Source of the DNA: Planotetraspora sp. A-T 1434
GTDB lineage: Bacteria; Actinomycetota; Actinomycetes; Streptosporangiales; Streptosporangiaceae
Length of the DNA stretch: 64,000 nucleotides
Direction: 5' to 3'
Assembly: GCF_025420585.1 (NCBI RefSeq)
Contig: NZ_JAOEGB010000001.1
Location: 704,794-768,793, forward strand
Positions within the stretch are counted from its first letter, which is position 1. Every line of letters begins with the position of its first letter. The notes beneath the pieces were generated by a model that did no database searches, was not told the DNA's origin, and saw nothing but the letters and a program-made list of their open reading frames with translations. Positions 28,066 to 37,190 of this stretch are shown one piece after another. The translations under genes and the position numbers were made by a program.

Positions 28066-29592
28066 GTGGCCGAGGCACCCCCGATAACCGAGATCGAGAC
28101 GTACGGGGTCGAGCGCATCCCCGACGCCGACCGCACCGCCCGTCCTCTTGACCTGTTCCGCGTGGCCTTCGGCGGAGCGAACACGTTCGCCACGTGCCTG
28201 CTGGGCTCGTTCCCCATCCTGTTCGGCCTCTCGTTCTGGCAGGGACTCGCGGCCACGCTCCTCGGCCTGGTCGTCGGGGCGCTGCTGCTCGCGCCGCTCG
28301 CCGTCTTCGGGCCCGCCAACGGCACGAACAACGCGGTCTCCTCCTCGGCGCATCTCGGCGTCCACGGGCGGGTCGTCGGCTCGTTCCTGTCGTTGCTCAC
28401 CGCGATCGCGTTCTTCTCGATCTCGGTGTGGTCGTCCGGCGACGCGCTGGTGGGCGGGGCCGCCCGTCTGGCCGGGGTGCCCCAGAACGACGCGACCTAC
28501 GCCGTCGCCTACGGCCTGTTCGCCGCTCTGGTTCTCACGGTCTGCGTGTACGGCTTCCGCTTCATGCTGTTCGTCAACAAGATCGCGGTGGCGGCCGCCT
28601 CGGTGCTGTTCGTGCTGGGCCTGTTCGCGTTCGCCGGGGACTTCGACCCGTCCTACTCCGGCACGTTCAAGTCCACGGCCGACCCGCTCTTCTGGCCGTC
28701 GTTCATCGGTGCCGCGCTGATCGTGCTTTCGAACCCGGTGTCGTTCGGGGCCTTCCTGGGTGACTGGTCCCGATACATCCCGGAGTCGGTTTCCCGCAAG
28801 CGCGTCATGGCGGCGGCGTTCCTGAGCCAGATCGCGACCGTGCTGCCGTTCTTCTTCGGCCTCGCGACCGCGTCGATCATCGCCGCCAAGGCCGCGCCGT
28901 ACCTCGACCCGGCCGCGCCCAACTACGTCGGCGGCCTCCTGGCCGTGGCCCCGGCCTGGTATTTCCTGCCGGTGTGCCTCATCGCCCTGATCGGCGGCAT
29001 GTCCACGGGCACCACCTCGCTGTACGGCACGGGCCTCGACTTCTCCAGCGTCTTCCCGAGGTTCAGCCGGGTGCAGGCCACGGTGTTCATCGGCACGCTG
29101 TCGATCGTCTTCATCTTCGTCGGCCGGTTCGCCGCGAACCTGACCGCGAGCATCTCGACGTTCGCCACGCTGATCATCACCTGCACGGCGCCTTGGATGG
29201 TGATCATGATCCTGGGCTACGTCACCCGGCGCGGCTGGTACGACCCCGACGCGTTGCAGGTCTTCAACCGGCGCCAGCGCGGCGGGCGTTACTGGTTCTC
29301 CCACGGGTGGAACTGGCGCGGCATGTCGGCCTGGCTGATCTCCGCCGTCGTCGCCATCCTCTTCACCAACATCCCGGGGCAGTACGTGGGGCCGTTTGGC
29401 GAGCTCGCCGGAGGCGTGGACATCTCGCTTCCGCTCGGCCTCGTCCTGGCCGCCGTCCTCTACCTCGGCCTGCTGTTCGCCTTCCCCGAACCACGCGCCG
29501 TGTACGGCCCGGCCGGCCCGCGCCTGGCCCGCGCGGCCGAGACGCCGGTGCCGCCTATCGTGGACGCCGGCAAGCTCCTCGCGGAGGCATAG
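28066..29592 (+). CDS. NCS1 family nucleobase:cation symporter
   Basis: Twelve-helix transporter of the purine/cytosine permease family, 508 residues, GTG start with GAGGAG upstream. Conserved elements: FGGANTFATCLLGSFP, VFGPANGTNNAVSSSAHLGV, FFSISVWSSGDALVGG, SNPVSFGAFLGDWSRYIP. The RYIP/GDWSRY segment and helix pattern match cytosine/allantoin-type permeases. With the downstream cyclase and agmatinase-like genes, a guanidino or ureido compound is as likely a substrate as a nucleobase. Confidence 0.88.
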   Translation: MAEAPPITEIETYGVERIPDADRTARPLDLFRVAFGGANTFATCLLGSFPILFGLSFWQGLAATLLGLVVGALLLAPLAVFGPANGTNNAVSSSAHLGVHGRVVGSFLSLLTAIAFFSISVWSSGDALVGGAARLAGVPQNDATYAVAYGLFAALVLTVCVYGFRFMLFVNKIAVAAASVLFVLGLFAFAGDFDPSYSGTFKSTADPLFWPSFIGAALIVLSNPVSFGAFLGDWSRYIPESVSRKRVMAAAFLSQIATVLPFFFGLATASIIAAKAAPYLDPAAPNYVGGLLAVAPAWYFLPVCLIALIGGMSTGTTSLYGTGLDFSSVFPRFSRVQATVFIGTLSIVFIFVGRFAANLTASISTFATLIITCTAPWMVIMILGYVTRRGWYDPDALQVFNRRQRGGRYWFSHGWNWRGMSAWLISAVVAILFTNIPGQYVGPFGELAGGVDISLPLGLVLAAVLYLGLLFAFPEPRAVYGPAGPRLARAAETPVPPIVDAGKLLAEA

Positions 29593-29614
29593 GCGTGTAC
29601 GGCCAGGGGGCAAT

Positions 29615-30256
29615 GTGATCATCGACCTGTCGGTGCCGATCGTGGGCGGGATGCCGGTCTATCCGGGAGACCCCGAGGTGGAGGTCTCCCGCGCGCTCAC
29701 GGTGGCGGCGGAGGGCGTCAACGTCCTCGGCCTCCATCTCGGGTCGCAGTCCGGCACCCACGTGGACGCGCCGTACCACATCGACGACGCCCTCCCCACG
29801 CTCGACGACCTGCCGCTGGACCGGTTCGTCGGCCCGGCGGCGGTCGTCGACGCGCGTGGCCTGCCGCCCCGCTCGCCGATCGGCCCAGAGACCGTGGCGC
29901 CCCGGCTCCGGCCCGGAGTCATCCTCCTGATCGCCACCGGATGGGCGTCCCGGTGGGGGAGCGACGACTACTTCGCCCATCCCTGGCTGACCCCGGAAGC
30001 GGCGGCGCTGATCGTCGAGTCGGACATCCGGACGGTGGGGATCGACGCGCTCAGCGTGGACCCGACGCCGGCGGAGGAGTTCCCGGCGCACCGCATCCTC
30101 TGCGGGGCCCACGCCGTCATCGCGGAGAACCTGCGCAACCTGGACCCCGTCCTCGACGCCCAGGCGGCGGGCCGGGAGATCGAGGTCTCCCTCCTGCCGA
30201 TCCGGCTGGCCGCGGCGGACGGCGCCCCGGTGCGGGCGGTCGCCCGGGTGCGGTGA
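29615..30256 (+). CDS. Cyclase family (kynurenine formamidase-like) hydrolase
   Basis: 213 residues from the GTG at 29615 with AGGGGG upstream. The metal-binding signature HxGTHxDxPxH is present as [11 protein letters not shown], plus [10 protein letters not shown] at the start and a late [15 protein letters not shown] segment. The family includes N-formylkynurenine formamidase and isatin or ring-opening amidases; with the NCS1 permease and ureohydrolase next door, an amide-hydrolysing step in the same nitrogen pathway is likely. Substrate unknown. Confidence 0.82.
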   Translation: MIIDLSVPIVGGMPVYPGDPEVEVSRALTVAAEGVNVLGLHLGSQSGTHVDAPYHIDDALPTLDDLPLDRFVGPAAVVDARGLPPRSPIGPETVAPRLRPGVILLIATGWASRWGSDDYFAHPWLTPEAAALIVESDIRTVGIDALSVDPTPAEEFPAHRILCGAHAVIAENLRNLDPVLDAQAAGREIEVSLLPIRLAAADGAPVRAVARVR

Positions 30257-30318
30257 CCGCCCGGCCCATGCATTCCAGCCGTAGAGCCGCCGGCTCTTGG
30301 ACGAAAGGATTGAGCAGA

Positions 30319-31278
30319 ATGACCGAGCCTCGGGGGCCCGTCGACTCCTCCCGCGTTCCGCGCTTCGCGGGCCCGGCGACCTTCGCGCGCCTGCCGCGAC
30401 TGGACGAGGTGCCCCGCGCCGATGTGGCCGTCGTCGGCGTGCCGTTCGACAGCGGCGTGTCCTACCGGCCGGGTGCCCGGTTCGGCCCTTCGGCGGTCCG
30501 CGAGGCCAGCCGGCTGCTCCGGCCGTACAACCCGGGGCTGGACGTCTCGCCGTTCGACGCGGTGCAGGTCGCGGACGCCGGAGACATCGCGTGCAACCCG
30601 TTCGACATCAACGAGGCCGTTGAGACGATCGAGGACGCCGCGTCGGCGCTGATGCGCGACGGCGCCCGCCTCGTCACGATCGGCGGCGACCACACGATCG
30701 CACTGCCCCTGCTGCGCGCCGCCGCCAAGGTCCACGGTCCCGTGGCGCTGCTGCACTTCGACGCCCACCTGGACACCTGGGACACCTATTTCGGGGCCGA
30801 GTACACCCACGGCACGCCGTTCCGCCGGGCCGTCGAGGAGGGCATCCTCGACACGGAGGCGCTCAGCCACGTCGGCACCCGTGGCCCGCTCTACGGCAGG
30901 AAGGACCTGGAGGACGACCGCCGGATGGGCTTCGGCATCGTGACCAGCGCAGACGTGATGCGCCGGGGCGTGGACGAGATCGCGGACGCGCTGCGCCGGC
31001 GGATCGGCGGGCGGCCGCTGTACGTCTCGATCGACATCGACGTGCTCGACCCGGCGCATGCGCCGGGCACGGGCACTCCGGAGGCGGGCGGCCTCACGAG
31101 CCGGGAACTGCTGGAGATCCTGCGCGGGCTGGCGGGAAGCGACCTGATCGGCGCGGACGTCGTGGAGGTCTCTCCGGCGTACGACCACGCCGAGATCACC
31201 TCGGTCGCCGCGTCGCACGTGGCCTACGACCTGGTCAGTCTGCTCGCGCTCCAGCTCGGAGCCGGACGCGCGGCCTGA
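30319..31278 (+). CDS. speB: Agmatinase/ureohydrolase family protein
   Basis: Binuclear manganese hydrolase that removes urea from agmatine or a related guanidino acid such as guanidinobutyrate. 319 residues; ATG at 30319 with AAAGGA upstream. Metal-ligand motifs are intact: [20 protein letters not shown] and [20 protein letters not shown]. Exact substrate cannot be read from sequence: guanidinobutyrase would feed GABA, agmatinase would feed putrescine, and both fit the island. Confidence 0.85.
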   Translation: MTEPRGPVDSSRVPRFAGPATFARLPRLDEVPRADVAVVGVPFDSGVSYRPGARFGPSAVREASRLLRPYNPGLDVSPFDAVQVADAGDIACNPFDINEAVETIEDAASALMRDGARLVTIGGDHTIALPLLRAAAKVHGPVALLHFDAHLDTWDTYFGAEYTHGTPFRRAVEEGILDTEALSHVGTRGPLYGRKDLEDDRRMGFGIVTSADVMRRGVDEIADALRRRIGGRPLYVSIDIDVLDPAHAPGTGTPEAGGLTSRELLEILRGLAGSDLIGADVVEVSPAYDHAEITSVAASHVAYDLVSLLALQLGAGRAA

Positions 31279-31308
31279 CCGCCGGTGTGCCGCCGCCGGG
31301 GAGCCCGA

Positions 31309-31797
31309 TCAGCGGGTTCCCCATGAGTAGGTCTGCTTGTGCAGCTTGAGGTAGACGAACGTCTCGGTCGCCCGCACGCTGGGGATCGCCCGGATCTTGC
31401 CGAGGATCTCCAGCAGGTGGCTGTCGCCCTCGCAGACCACCTCGACCATGATGTCGAGCGAGCCCGCCGTCAGCACGACGTAATCGATCTCGTCGATCGA
31501 CGACAGCTCGTCGGCGACGGTCTCCAGATCGCCCTCGCACTTGATGCCGATCATCGCCTGCCGGGGGAAGCCGAGCGTGAGCGGGTCGGTGACCGCGACG
31601 ATCTGCATGACGCCGAGGTCCAGGAGCCGCTGCACCCGCTGGCGCACCGCCGCCTCCGACAGCCCCACCGCCTTGCCGATCGCGGCGTACGGCTTTCGCC
31701 CGTCCATCTGAAGCTGCTCGACGATCTGCTTGGAGATCTCGTCGAGCACGACGGGTCCACCCTTGGCGGCCGCGCGTACCTTTGGCGGAGTCGTCAT
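31309..31797 (-). CDS. Lrp/AsnC family transcriptional regulator
   Basis: 162 residues: an N-terminal winged helix-turn-helix (ISKQIVEQLQMDGRKPYAAI, GLSEAAVRQRVQRLLDLGVM) and a RAM/ligand-binding domain (AMIGIKCEGDLETVADELSS, DYVVLTAGSLDIMVEVVC). Divergently transcribed from the aldehyde dehydrogenase gene and the polyamine transport operon, so it is the probable local regulator, sensing an amino acid or polyamine product. Confidence 0.92.
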   Translation of the reverse strand: MTTPPKVRAAAKGGPVVLDEISKQIVEQLQMDGRKPYAAIGKAVGLSEAAVRQRVQRLLDLGVMQIVAVTDPLTLGFPRQAMIGIKCEGDLETVADELSSIDEIDYVVLTAGSLDIMVEVVCEGDSHLLEILGKIRAIPSVRATETFVYLKLHKQTYSWGTR

Positions 31798-31862
31798 CCT
31801 TGGGGGGTGTCCTCTCTTGGCGGGCGTGCCCTGTAGCGCCCTCGTGTTACGGGACGGTTTTT

Positions 31863-31892
31863 AACATGTTGCCGTCCAGGTCTGACATGTTG
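31863..31892. promoter_or_regulatory. Candidate Lrp/AsnC operator: two ACATGTTG sites two helical turns apart
   Basis: AACATGTT (31863-31870) and GACATGTTG (31884-31892) share the palindromic core ACATGT with start-to-start spacing of about 21 bp, the phasing expected for an Lrp octamer. The gap (31798-32018) is clearly AT-richer than its surroundings. A TATCTT word at 31935-31940 could be the -10 of the dehydrogenase promoter. Confidence 0.5.
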
Positions 31893-32018
31893 TCAGCCGC
31901 ATCGCTCGTGTCAAGCGATTCCGTAGCAATTTGGTATCTTAGCCACGAAATCCCTTGTCGTGGGTTCTTTCGTCTGTCAGAGTCGCGACAACTCAGCCAC
32001 CTCAACAGGAGGTCAACG

Positions 32019-33452
32019 GTGACCACCCGTCTCCAGAACTTCGTGAACGGGAAGTTCGTCGACGCCGTCAGCGGTCGCTTCTCCGACGTGGTCGATCCCA
32101 CGACCGGTGAGCTCTACGCGCAGGCACCGGTGTCCGGCCAGGAGGACGTCGACGCCGCCTACGCCGCCGCGACGGCCGCCTTCGAGACGTGGGGGCAGAC
32201 GACGCCCGCCGAGCGCGCGACGCTGCTGCTGAAGATCGCCGACGCGATCGACGCCCGTGCCGACGAGATCAACGAGGCCGAGTGCCGCAACACCGGCAAG
32301 CCCCGCGCCCGGATGGCCGAGGACGAGACGCCGATCGCCGCGGACCACTTCCGGTTCTTCGCGGGAGCGGCCCGCACGCTGGAGGGGCCGACCGCGGGGG
32401 AGTTTCTCGCCGATCACACCTCTATGATCCGGCATGAGCCGATCGGGGTCATCGGTCAGGTCACCCCCTGGAACTACCCGATGATGATGGCCGTCTGGAA
32501 GATCGCCCCGGCCCTCGCGGCGGGCAACACCATCGTGCTCAAGCCGTCGGACACCACCCCGGTCTCGACCGTCAAGCTCGCCGAGATCATCGGTGACGTC
32601 CTCCCCGCCGGCGTGTTCAACGTCGTCACCGGCGACCGCGAGACCGGCTCCCTGGTCGTGAGCCACCCGAGCGCGAGCATGGTGGCCATCACCGGCTCGG
32701 TCGGCGCGGGCATGTCGGTCGCCAGGTCCGCCGCCGACGACCTCAAGCGCGTCCACCTGGAGCTCGGCGGCAAGGCCCCGGTCGTCGTCTTCGAGGACAT
32801 CAAGGACATCAACGCCGTCGCCGAGGCGATCGCGGGCGCGGGCCTCTACAACGCCGGCCAGGACTGCACCGCCGCCTGCCGCGTGCTGGTGCACGAGAGC
32901 ATCCACGACGAGTTCGCCGCCGCGCTCGCTCAGGCCGCCGCCAACACGAAGCTGGGCGGCCTCGACGACGAGGACGCGTACTTCGGCCCGCTCAACAACG
33001 CGAACCAGCTCGCCCGCGTCGAGTCGTTCTTCCAGCGCGTCCCCGGCCACGCGACCGTCCTCACCGGCGGCCACCGGGTCGGCGACACGGGGTACTTCTT
33101 CGCCCCGACGGTCGTCGACGGCCTCCGGCAGGACGACGAGATGGTGCAGGACGAGATCTTCGGCCCGGTCATCACGATCCAGACGTTCACCGACGAGGCC
33201 GACGCTCTGGCCAAGGCCAACGGCGTGCGGTACGGCCTGTCCGGCTCGGTGTGGACCTCCGACCACGGCCGGGCCATGCGGATGTCGAAGAGGCTCGACT
33301 TCGGCGTCGTATGGGTCAACACCCACATCCCCTTCGTGTCGGAGATGCCGCACGGCGGCTTCAAGCACTCCGGCTACGGAAAGGATCTGTCGGTTTTCGG
33401 GCTGCACGACTACACCCGGGTCAAGCACGTAATGCACTACATCGGCGAATAG
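32019..33452 (+). CDS. Aminobutyraldehyde dehydrogenase-type aldehyde dehydrogenase
   Basis: NAD-dependent dehydrogenase, 477 residues, GTG with AGGAGGT upstream. VTPWNYPMMMAVWKIAPALA, the general base in LELGGKAPVVVF, and the catalytic cysteine in GQDCTAACRVLV define the family. The sequence MPHGGFKHSGYGKD near the end and its company (polyamine importer, PuuB-like oxidase, ureohydrolase) point to 4-aminobutyraldehyde or 4-guanidinobutyraldehyde oxidation to GABA-type acids. Substrate is inference from context. Confidence 0.9.
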   Translation: MTTRLQNFVNGKFVDAVSGRFSDVVDPTTGELYAQAPVSGQEDVDAAYAAATAAFETWGQTTPAERATLLLKIADAIDARADEINEAECRNTGKPRARMAEDETPIAADHFRFFAGAARTLEGPTAGEFLADHTSMIRHEPIGVIGQVTPWNYPMMMAVWKIAPALAAGNTIVLKPSDTTPVSTVKLAEIIGDVLPAGVFNVVTGDRETGSLVVSHPSASMVAITGSVGAGMSVARSAADDLKRVHLELGGKAPVVVFEDIKDINAVAEAIAGAGLYNAGQDCTAACRVLVHESIHDEFAAALAQAAANTKLGGLDDEDAYFGPLNNANQLARVESFFQRVPGHATVLTGGHRVGDTGYFFAPTVVDGLRQDDEMVQDEIFGPVITIQTFTDEADALAKANGVRYGLSGSVWTSDHGRAMRMSKRLDFGVVWVNTHIPFVSEMPHGGFKHSGYGKDLSVFGLHDYTRVKHVMHYIGE

Positions 33453-33503
33453 GTTTCGCGGCGGAGCCGTACGACCTATCGAATTAAGAGGGATAAGCCT
33501 GGA

Positions 33504-34652
33504 ATGACAGAGATCCAGGCGGGTCCGGGGGCAGCCGTCGCGGCTGCCCCCGATTCACAAGATGTGCCCGCCATCGAGCTCGACCACGTCGTCAAGGAGT
33601 ACACCTCGCACGGCGAGGTCGTACAGGCGGTCAAGGGCGTCAGCCTGACCATCGCCGAAGGGGAGTTCTTCTCCCTCCTGGGCCCGTCCGGTTGCGGCAA
33701 GACCACCAGCATGCGGATGATCGCCGGGTTCGAGGAGCCCACTCAGGGAGTGGTCAGGCTCCAAGGAGAGGACGTCACGGCCGTCCCCCCGAACAAGCGC
33801 GACATCAACATGGTCTTCCAGTCCTACGCCCTCTTCCCGCACATGGACGTGTGGGAGAACGTGGCGTTCGGGCTCAGGCGCAAGAAGGTCGCCGACGCCG
33901 AGATCAAGCGCCGCGTGGGCGAGATCCTCGAGGTGGTCGACCTCGTCGGCCGCGAGAAGCGCCGCCCGAGGGAGATGTCCGGCGGCCAGCAGCAGCGCGT
34001 CGCCCTCGCCCGCGCCCTGGTCAACCGGCCGCGCGCGCTCCTCCTCGACGAGCCGCTCGGCGCGCTCGACCTGAAGCTCCGCCAGCACATGCAGATCGAG
34101 CTCAAGCGCATCCAACGCGAGGTCGGCATCACGTTCGTCTACGTGACCCACGACCAGAGCGAGGCGCTCACGATGAGTGACCGCATCGCCGTCATGAACG
34201 ACGGCCTCGTGGAGCAGCTCGCCGGGCCCCGCGAGATCTACGAGCGGCCCGCGACCAAGTTCGTCGCCGGGTTCATCGGCACGTCGAACCTGCTGAGCGG
34301 CACCGTGCATCAGGTCAACGGCGGGACCGCCGTGCTCGACCTCGGGCCGAGCGACCGGATCCTCGCTCCCGTCGACGGCACGGCCTCCGCTGGGGACAGG
34401 CTGGACCTCACCGTACGTCCCGAGAAGATCACGATCTCGACCGAGGAGCCCCAGGGCGACCTCAGCGTCGTGCGGGGCATGGTCTCGGAGGTCGTCTACC
34501 TCGGGACCTACAACAGCTACGCGGTGGTGCTCGCCGACGGCGCCGAGATCACCGTCTTCCAGCAGAACGCGCACGACAGCACGACAACGGCCGAGCGCGG
34601 CGACACGGTCTGGCTGTCCTGGCAGCCGCGGCACTCCTACCTGCTGCGGTAG
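33504..34652 (+). CDS. potA: Spermidine/putrescine ABC transporter ATPase
   Basis: 382 residues. Walker [10 protein letters not shown], signature [16 protein letters not shown], Walker [13 protein letters not shown] and a C-terminal TOBE domain (about 280-382). The motif [20 protein letters not shown] is typical of polyamine and iron/sulfate importers; the adjacent binding protein and permeases fix it as PotA-type. First gene of potA-potD-potB-potC, preceded closely by the dehydrogenase gene. Confidence 0.93.
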   Translation: MTEIQAGPGAAVAAAPDSQDVPAIELDHVVKEYTSHGEVVQAVKGVSLTIAEGEFFSLLGPSGCGKTTSMRMIAGFEEPTQGVVRLQGEDVTAVPPNKRDINMVFQSYALFPHMDVWENVAFGLRRKKVADAEIKRRVGEILEVVDLVGREKRRPREMSGGQQQRVALARALVNRPRALLLDEPLGALDLKLRQHMQIELKRIQREVGITFVYVTHDQSEALTMSDRIAVMNDGLVEQLAGPREIYERPATKFVAGFIGTSNLLSGTVHQVNGGTAVLDLGPSDRILAPVDGTASAGDRLDLTVRPEKITISTEEPQGDLSVVRGMVSEVVYLGTYNSYAVVLADGAEITVFQQNAHDSTTTAERGDTVWLSWQPRHSYLLR

Positions 34653-34776
34653 ACGCGACCCCCCGCGCGAAGGCCCACGGGAACCTCCCACGCGTGAACA
34701 TCCCACGCGAACCCTCCCGAGCGGACCGGGCGTTCCGAGCCCTCGCCCGCGAAGCCCCGGAGACGCGGAGCCCCAA

Positions 34777-34832
34777 GCGAATCCCCCCGAGCGAACCCTC
34801 CCGAGCGAACCCTCCCGAGCGAACCCTCCCGA
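34777..34832. repeat. 14-bp tandem repeat between potA and potD
   Basis: Four head-to-tail copies of GCGAACCCTCCCGA (first copy with two changes, 34777-34790, then three identical copies to 34832) with degenerate copies on both sides. The period is not a multiple of three. The rest of the 258-bp potA-potD gap is C-rich and holds no gene. Confidence 0.75.
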
Positions 34833-34910
34833 GCGAATCCCGAAGCGGAAACCGTAGCGGCACCCCCGCAGTGCGAACCGCACAGCACGACTTCCTGGAG
34901 CACGAACCCC

Positions 34911-36170
34911 ATGACAGACTCCTTCAGGCAGGACCCCGCCTTTCTCCGTGGCCTGACCCAGGGCCGCGTCGGCCGTCGCGACGCCATGCGCCTGGCCGGG
35001 CTCTCCGTCGCCGGGCTGGCCCTCGCCGCCTGCGGTGTGCAGGGCAAGGGCGTGGCCAAGCCAAGCTCCTCGGCGCAGGCCCAGTCCGAGGTGGACAAGT
35101 ACTGGTCCGGCAAGGTGAAGAACGGCCACGTCGACTTCGCCAACTGGCCCCTCTACATGGACCCCAAGCACCCCGAACTCCAGCAGTTCACCCAGCAGAC
35201 GGGGATCACGGTGACCTACAAGGAGGTCATCCAGGACAACGCGGGCTGGTTCGCCAAGATCCAGCCGCAGCTCGCGGCCGGGCAGACGATCGACTACGAC
35301 CTGATGGTCGTCACCAACGGCATCCAGTTCACCCAGCTCGTCGAGCTCGGCTACCTGGTCCCGCTGGATCACTCCAAGCTCCCCAACTTCACCGCGAACG
35401 CCGGGGCCCGCTACAAGAACGAGTCGTACGACCCGGGGAACGTCTACAGCATCCCGTGGACATCGGGCATGACCGGCATCGCGTACAACCCGAAGTACAT
35501 CGACACCCCGCCGACCAGCTACTCCGCCCTGTGGGACCCGAAGTACAAGGGCAAGGTCGGCATGATGTCCGACTCCCAGGAGATCGGCAACTTCGCGATG
35601 TTCCTGCTCGGCGTCGACCCGGAGAAGTCGACCCCGGCCGACTGGGAGAAGGCGGCGGCGAAGCTCAAGGAGCAGCGCGACGCCGGAATTGTGCGGAAAT
35701 ATTATGATCAATCGTACGTTGACCCGCTGAGCAAGGGCGACATCTGGATCTGCCAGGCGTGGTCCGGCGACATCTTCCAGAAGAACGTCTCCGACGGCAC
35801 GGACCTCAAGTTCGTGATCCCCGAGGAGGGCGCCACCATCTGGACCGACAACATGATGATCCCGAAGACCGCGGCCAACCCCGTGGACGCGATCACGCTG
35901 ATGAACTTCTTCTACGACACGCAGGTCGCCGCCCACCTCGCCGAGTACATCAACTACGTCACGCCGGTCCCCGGCGCGAAGGACGTCGTCCTCGCCGACG
36001 CGAGCAAGGCCACCGGCGACGACAAGAAGCTCCTCGAGTCGGTCGCCGCCAGCCCCCTGGTCTTCCCGACGGACGCCGACTACGCCAAGCTGCGCACCTA
36101 CCGGTCCTTCAAGACCACGGCGGAGCAGAAGCAGTACGAGAACCTCTTCCAGTCCATCACCACGTCATGA
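34911..36170 (+). CDS. potD: Polyamine ABC transporter substrate-binding lipoprotein
   Basis: 419 residues. The N terminus combines a twin-arginine-like VGRRDAMRLAGLS with a lipobox LAAC, so it is exported folded or as a lipoprotein. The bilobal spermidine/putrescine-binding fold is seen in VDFANWPLYMDPKHPELQQF, FAKIQPQLAAGQTIDYDLMV, SIPWTSGMTGIAYNPKYI and IWICQAWSGDIFQ. Its stop codon overlaps the first ATG of the 80-bp repeat (ATGA). Confidence 0.92.
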   Translation: MTDSFRQDPAFLRGLTQGRVGRRDAMRLAGLSVAGLALAACGVQGKGVAKPSSSAQAQSEVDKYWSGKVKNGHVDFANWPLYMDPKHPELQQFTQQTGITVTYKEVIQDNAGWFAKIQPQLAAGQTIDYDLMVVTNGIQFTQLVELGYLVPLDHSKLPNFTANAGARYKNESYDPGNVYSIPWTSGMTGIAYNPKYIDTPPTSYSALWDPKYKGKVGMMSDSQEIGNFAMFLLGVDPEKSTPADWEKAAAKLKEQRDAGIVRKYYDQSYVDPLSKGDIWICQAWSGDIFQKNVSDGTDLKFVIPEEGATIWTDNMMIPKTAANPVDAITLMNFFYDTQVAAHLAEYINYVTPVPGAKDVVLADASKATGDDKKLLESVAASPLVFPTDADYAKLRTYRSFKTTAEQKQYENLFQSITTS

Positions 36171-36250
36171 GCGAGCGGAGCGAGCGAATCAGTGGGCGCA
36201 GTGCCCTTCGCGAATGCGACTTCGAGCCGCTAGGCGAGGAGGAGTCATGA
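36167..36250 (+). CDS. Mini-ORF 1, 27 residues, encoded by the 80-bp repeat
   Basis: Reads MSERSERISGRSALREC followed by an acidic end, stopping at TGA 36248-36250. Its start overlaps the potD stop (ATGA) and its stop overlaps the next mini-ORF start (ATGA). It may be translated merely to pass ribosomes along; no function is claimed. Confidence 0.35.
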   Translation: MSERSERISGRSALRECDFEPLGEEES

Positions 36251-36326
36251 GCGAGCGGAGCGAGCGAATCAGTGGGCGCAGTGCCCTTCGCGAATGCGAC
36301 TTCGAGCCGCTAGGCGAGGAGGAGTC
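36167..36326 (+). repeat. Perfect 80-bp tandem duplication at the potD/potB junction
   Basis: Copies 36167-36246 and 36247-36326 are identical base for base; each begins ATGAGCGAGCGGAGCGAG and ends GCGAGGAGGAGTC. A third ATGAGC starts potB. The potD stop overlaps copy one, and the end of copy two supplies the potB ribosome site (GAGGAGGAG), so the insertion preserves translational coupling. Confidence 0.95.
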
Positions 36327-36330
36327 ATGA
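36247..36330 (+). CDS. Mini-ORF 2, 27 residues, identical to mini-ORF 1
   Basis: Same sequence as mini-ORF 1, preceded by GAGGAGGAG. Its TGA overlaps the potB ATG (ATGA). Unlike copy one it has its own strong ribosome site. Confidence 0.35.
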   Translation: MSERSERISGRSALRECDFEPLGEEES

Positions 36331-37190
36331 GCCGATTGAGGACGGCGCTCACGCCGTACGCGCTGATCTTCCCGGGCGGGCTCTGGCTGGCGATCTTCTT
36401 CGTCATCCCGACCGTGGTCATGCTGTCGCTGTCCCTCCAGTCCGGCGACGTGGTGAACGGTTTCGCCTTCACCTGGAACTGGCACAGCTACGCCGACGGG
36501 CTGAGCAACTACCACGACCAGATCATCCGGTCGCTGGTGTACGGCGCGGCCGCGACGATCATCCAGATCGTCATCGGGTTCCCCGTGGCGTACTGGATCG
36601 CGTTCAAGGGCGGCAGCCGCAAGTCGCTCTATCTCTTCCTGCTCCTGCTGCCGTTCCTCGTGTCGTTCGTGCTGCGGACGATCTCGTGGCAGTTCTTCCT
36701 GTCCGACAACGGGCTGCTCCTCGGCCCGCTGAAGAGCGCCGGGCTGGTGCCGCAGGACTTCCACATCCTGGCCACCAGCGTCGCGGTGATCGGCGGCCTG
36801 GCGTACAACTTCCTGCCCTTCATGGTGCTGCCGATGTACGTCGCGCTGGAGCGCATCGACCCCCGGGTCCTCGAAGCGGCCCAGGACCTGTACGCCAGCA
36901 AGACGCAGACGTTCCTGCGGGTCGTGCTGCCGCTGTCGCTGCCGGGTGTGTTCGCGGGGGTCCTCATGACGTTCGTCCCGGCCACGTCGGACTACGTGAA
37001 CGCGTCGGTCCTGGGCGGCACGAGCAACACGATGATCGGCAACGTCATCCAGAACCAGTTCCTGGTCAACCAGGACTACCCGGTCGCGTCGGCCCTGTCG
37101 TTCACGCTGATGGCGCTCCTGCTCATCGGCATCTTCGTCTACGCCAAGGCGCTCGGGACCGAGGACGTGCTGGAGGTGGCCGCCCGATGA
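36327..37190 (+). CDS. potB: Spermidine/putrescine ABC transporter permease PotB
   Basis: 287 residues with six predicted membrane spans (LIFPGGLWLAIFFVIPTVVM, ATIIQIVIGFPVAYWIAF, LYLFLLLLPFLVSFVLR and others). The EAA loop that contacts the ATPase reads LEAAQDLYASKTQTFLRVVL, followed by PLSLPGVFAG. ATG at 36327 lies at the end of the 80-bp repeat; it ends in an ATGA overlap with potC. Confidence 0.92.
   Translation: MSRLRTALTPYALIFPGGLWLAIFFVIPTVVMLSLSLQSGDVVNGFAFTWNWHSYADGLSNYHDQIIRSLVYGAAATIIQIVIGFPVAYWIAFKGGSRKSLYLFLLLLPFLVSFVLRTISWQFFLSDNGLLLGPLKSAGLVPQDFHILATSVAVIGGLAYNFLPFMVLPMYVALERIDPRVLEAAQDLYASKTQTFLRVVLPLSLPGVFAGVLMTFVPATSDYVNASVLGGTSNTMIGNVIQNQFLVNQDYPVASALSFTLMALLLIGIFVYAKALGTEDVLEVAAR

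Noticed and set aside
33555..35936. 793-codon open frame antisense to potA and potD
   Set aside because: High GC codon bias leaves the opposite strand open; it spans two clear genes and an intergenic minisatellite and encodes repetitive composition.
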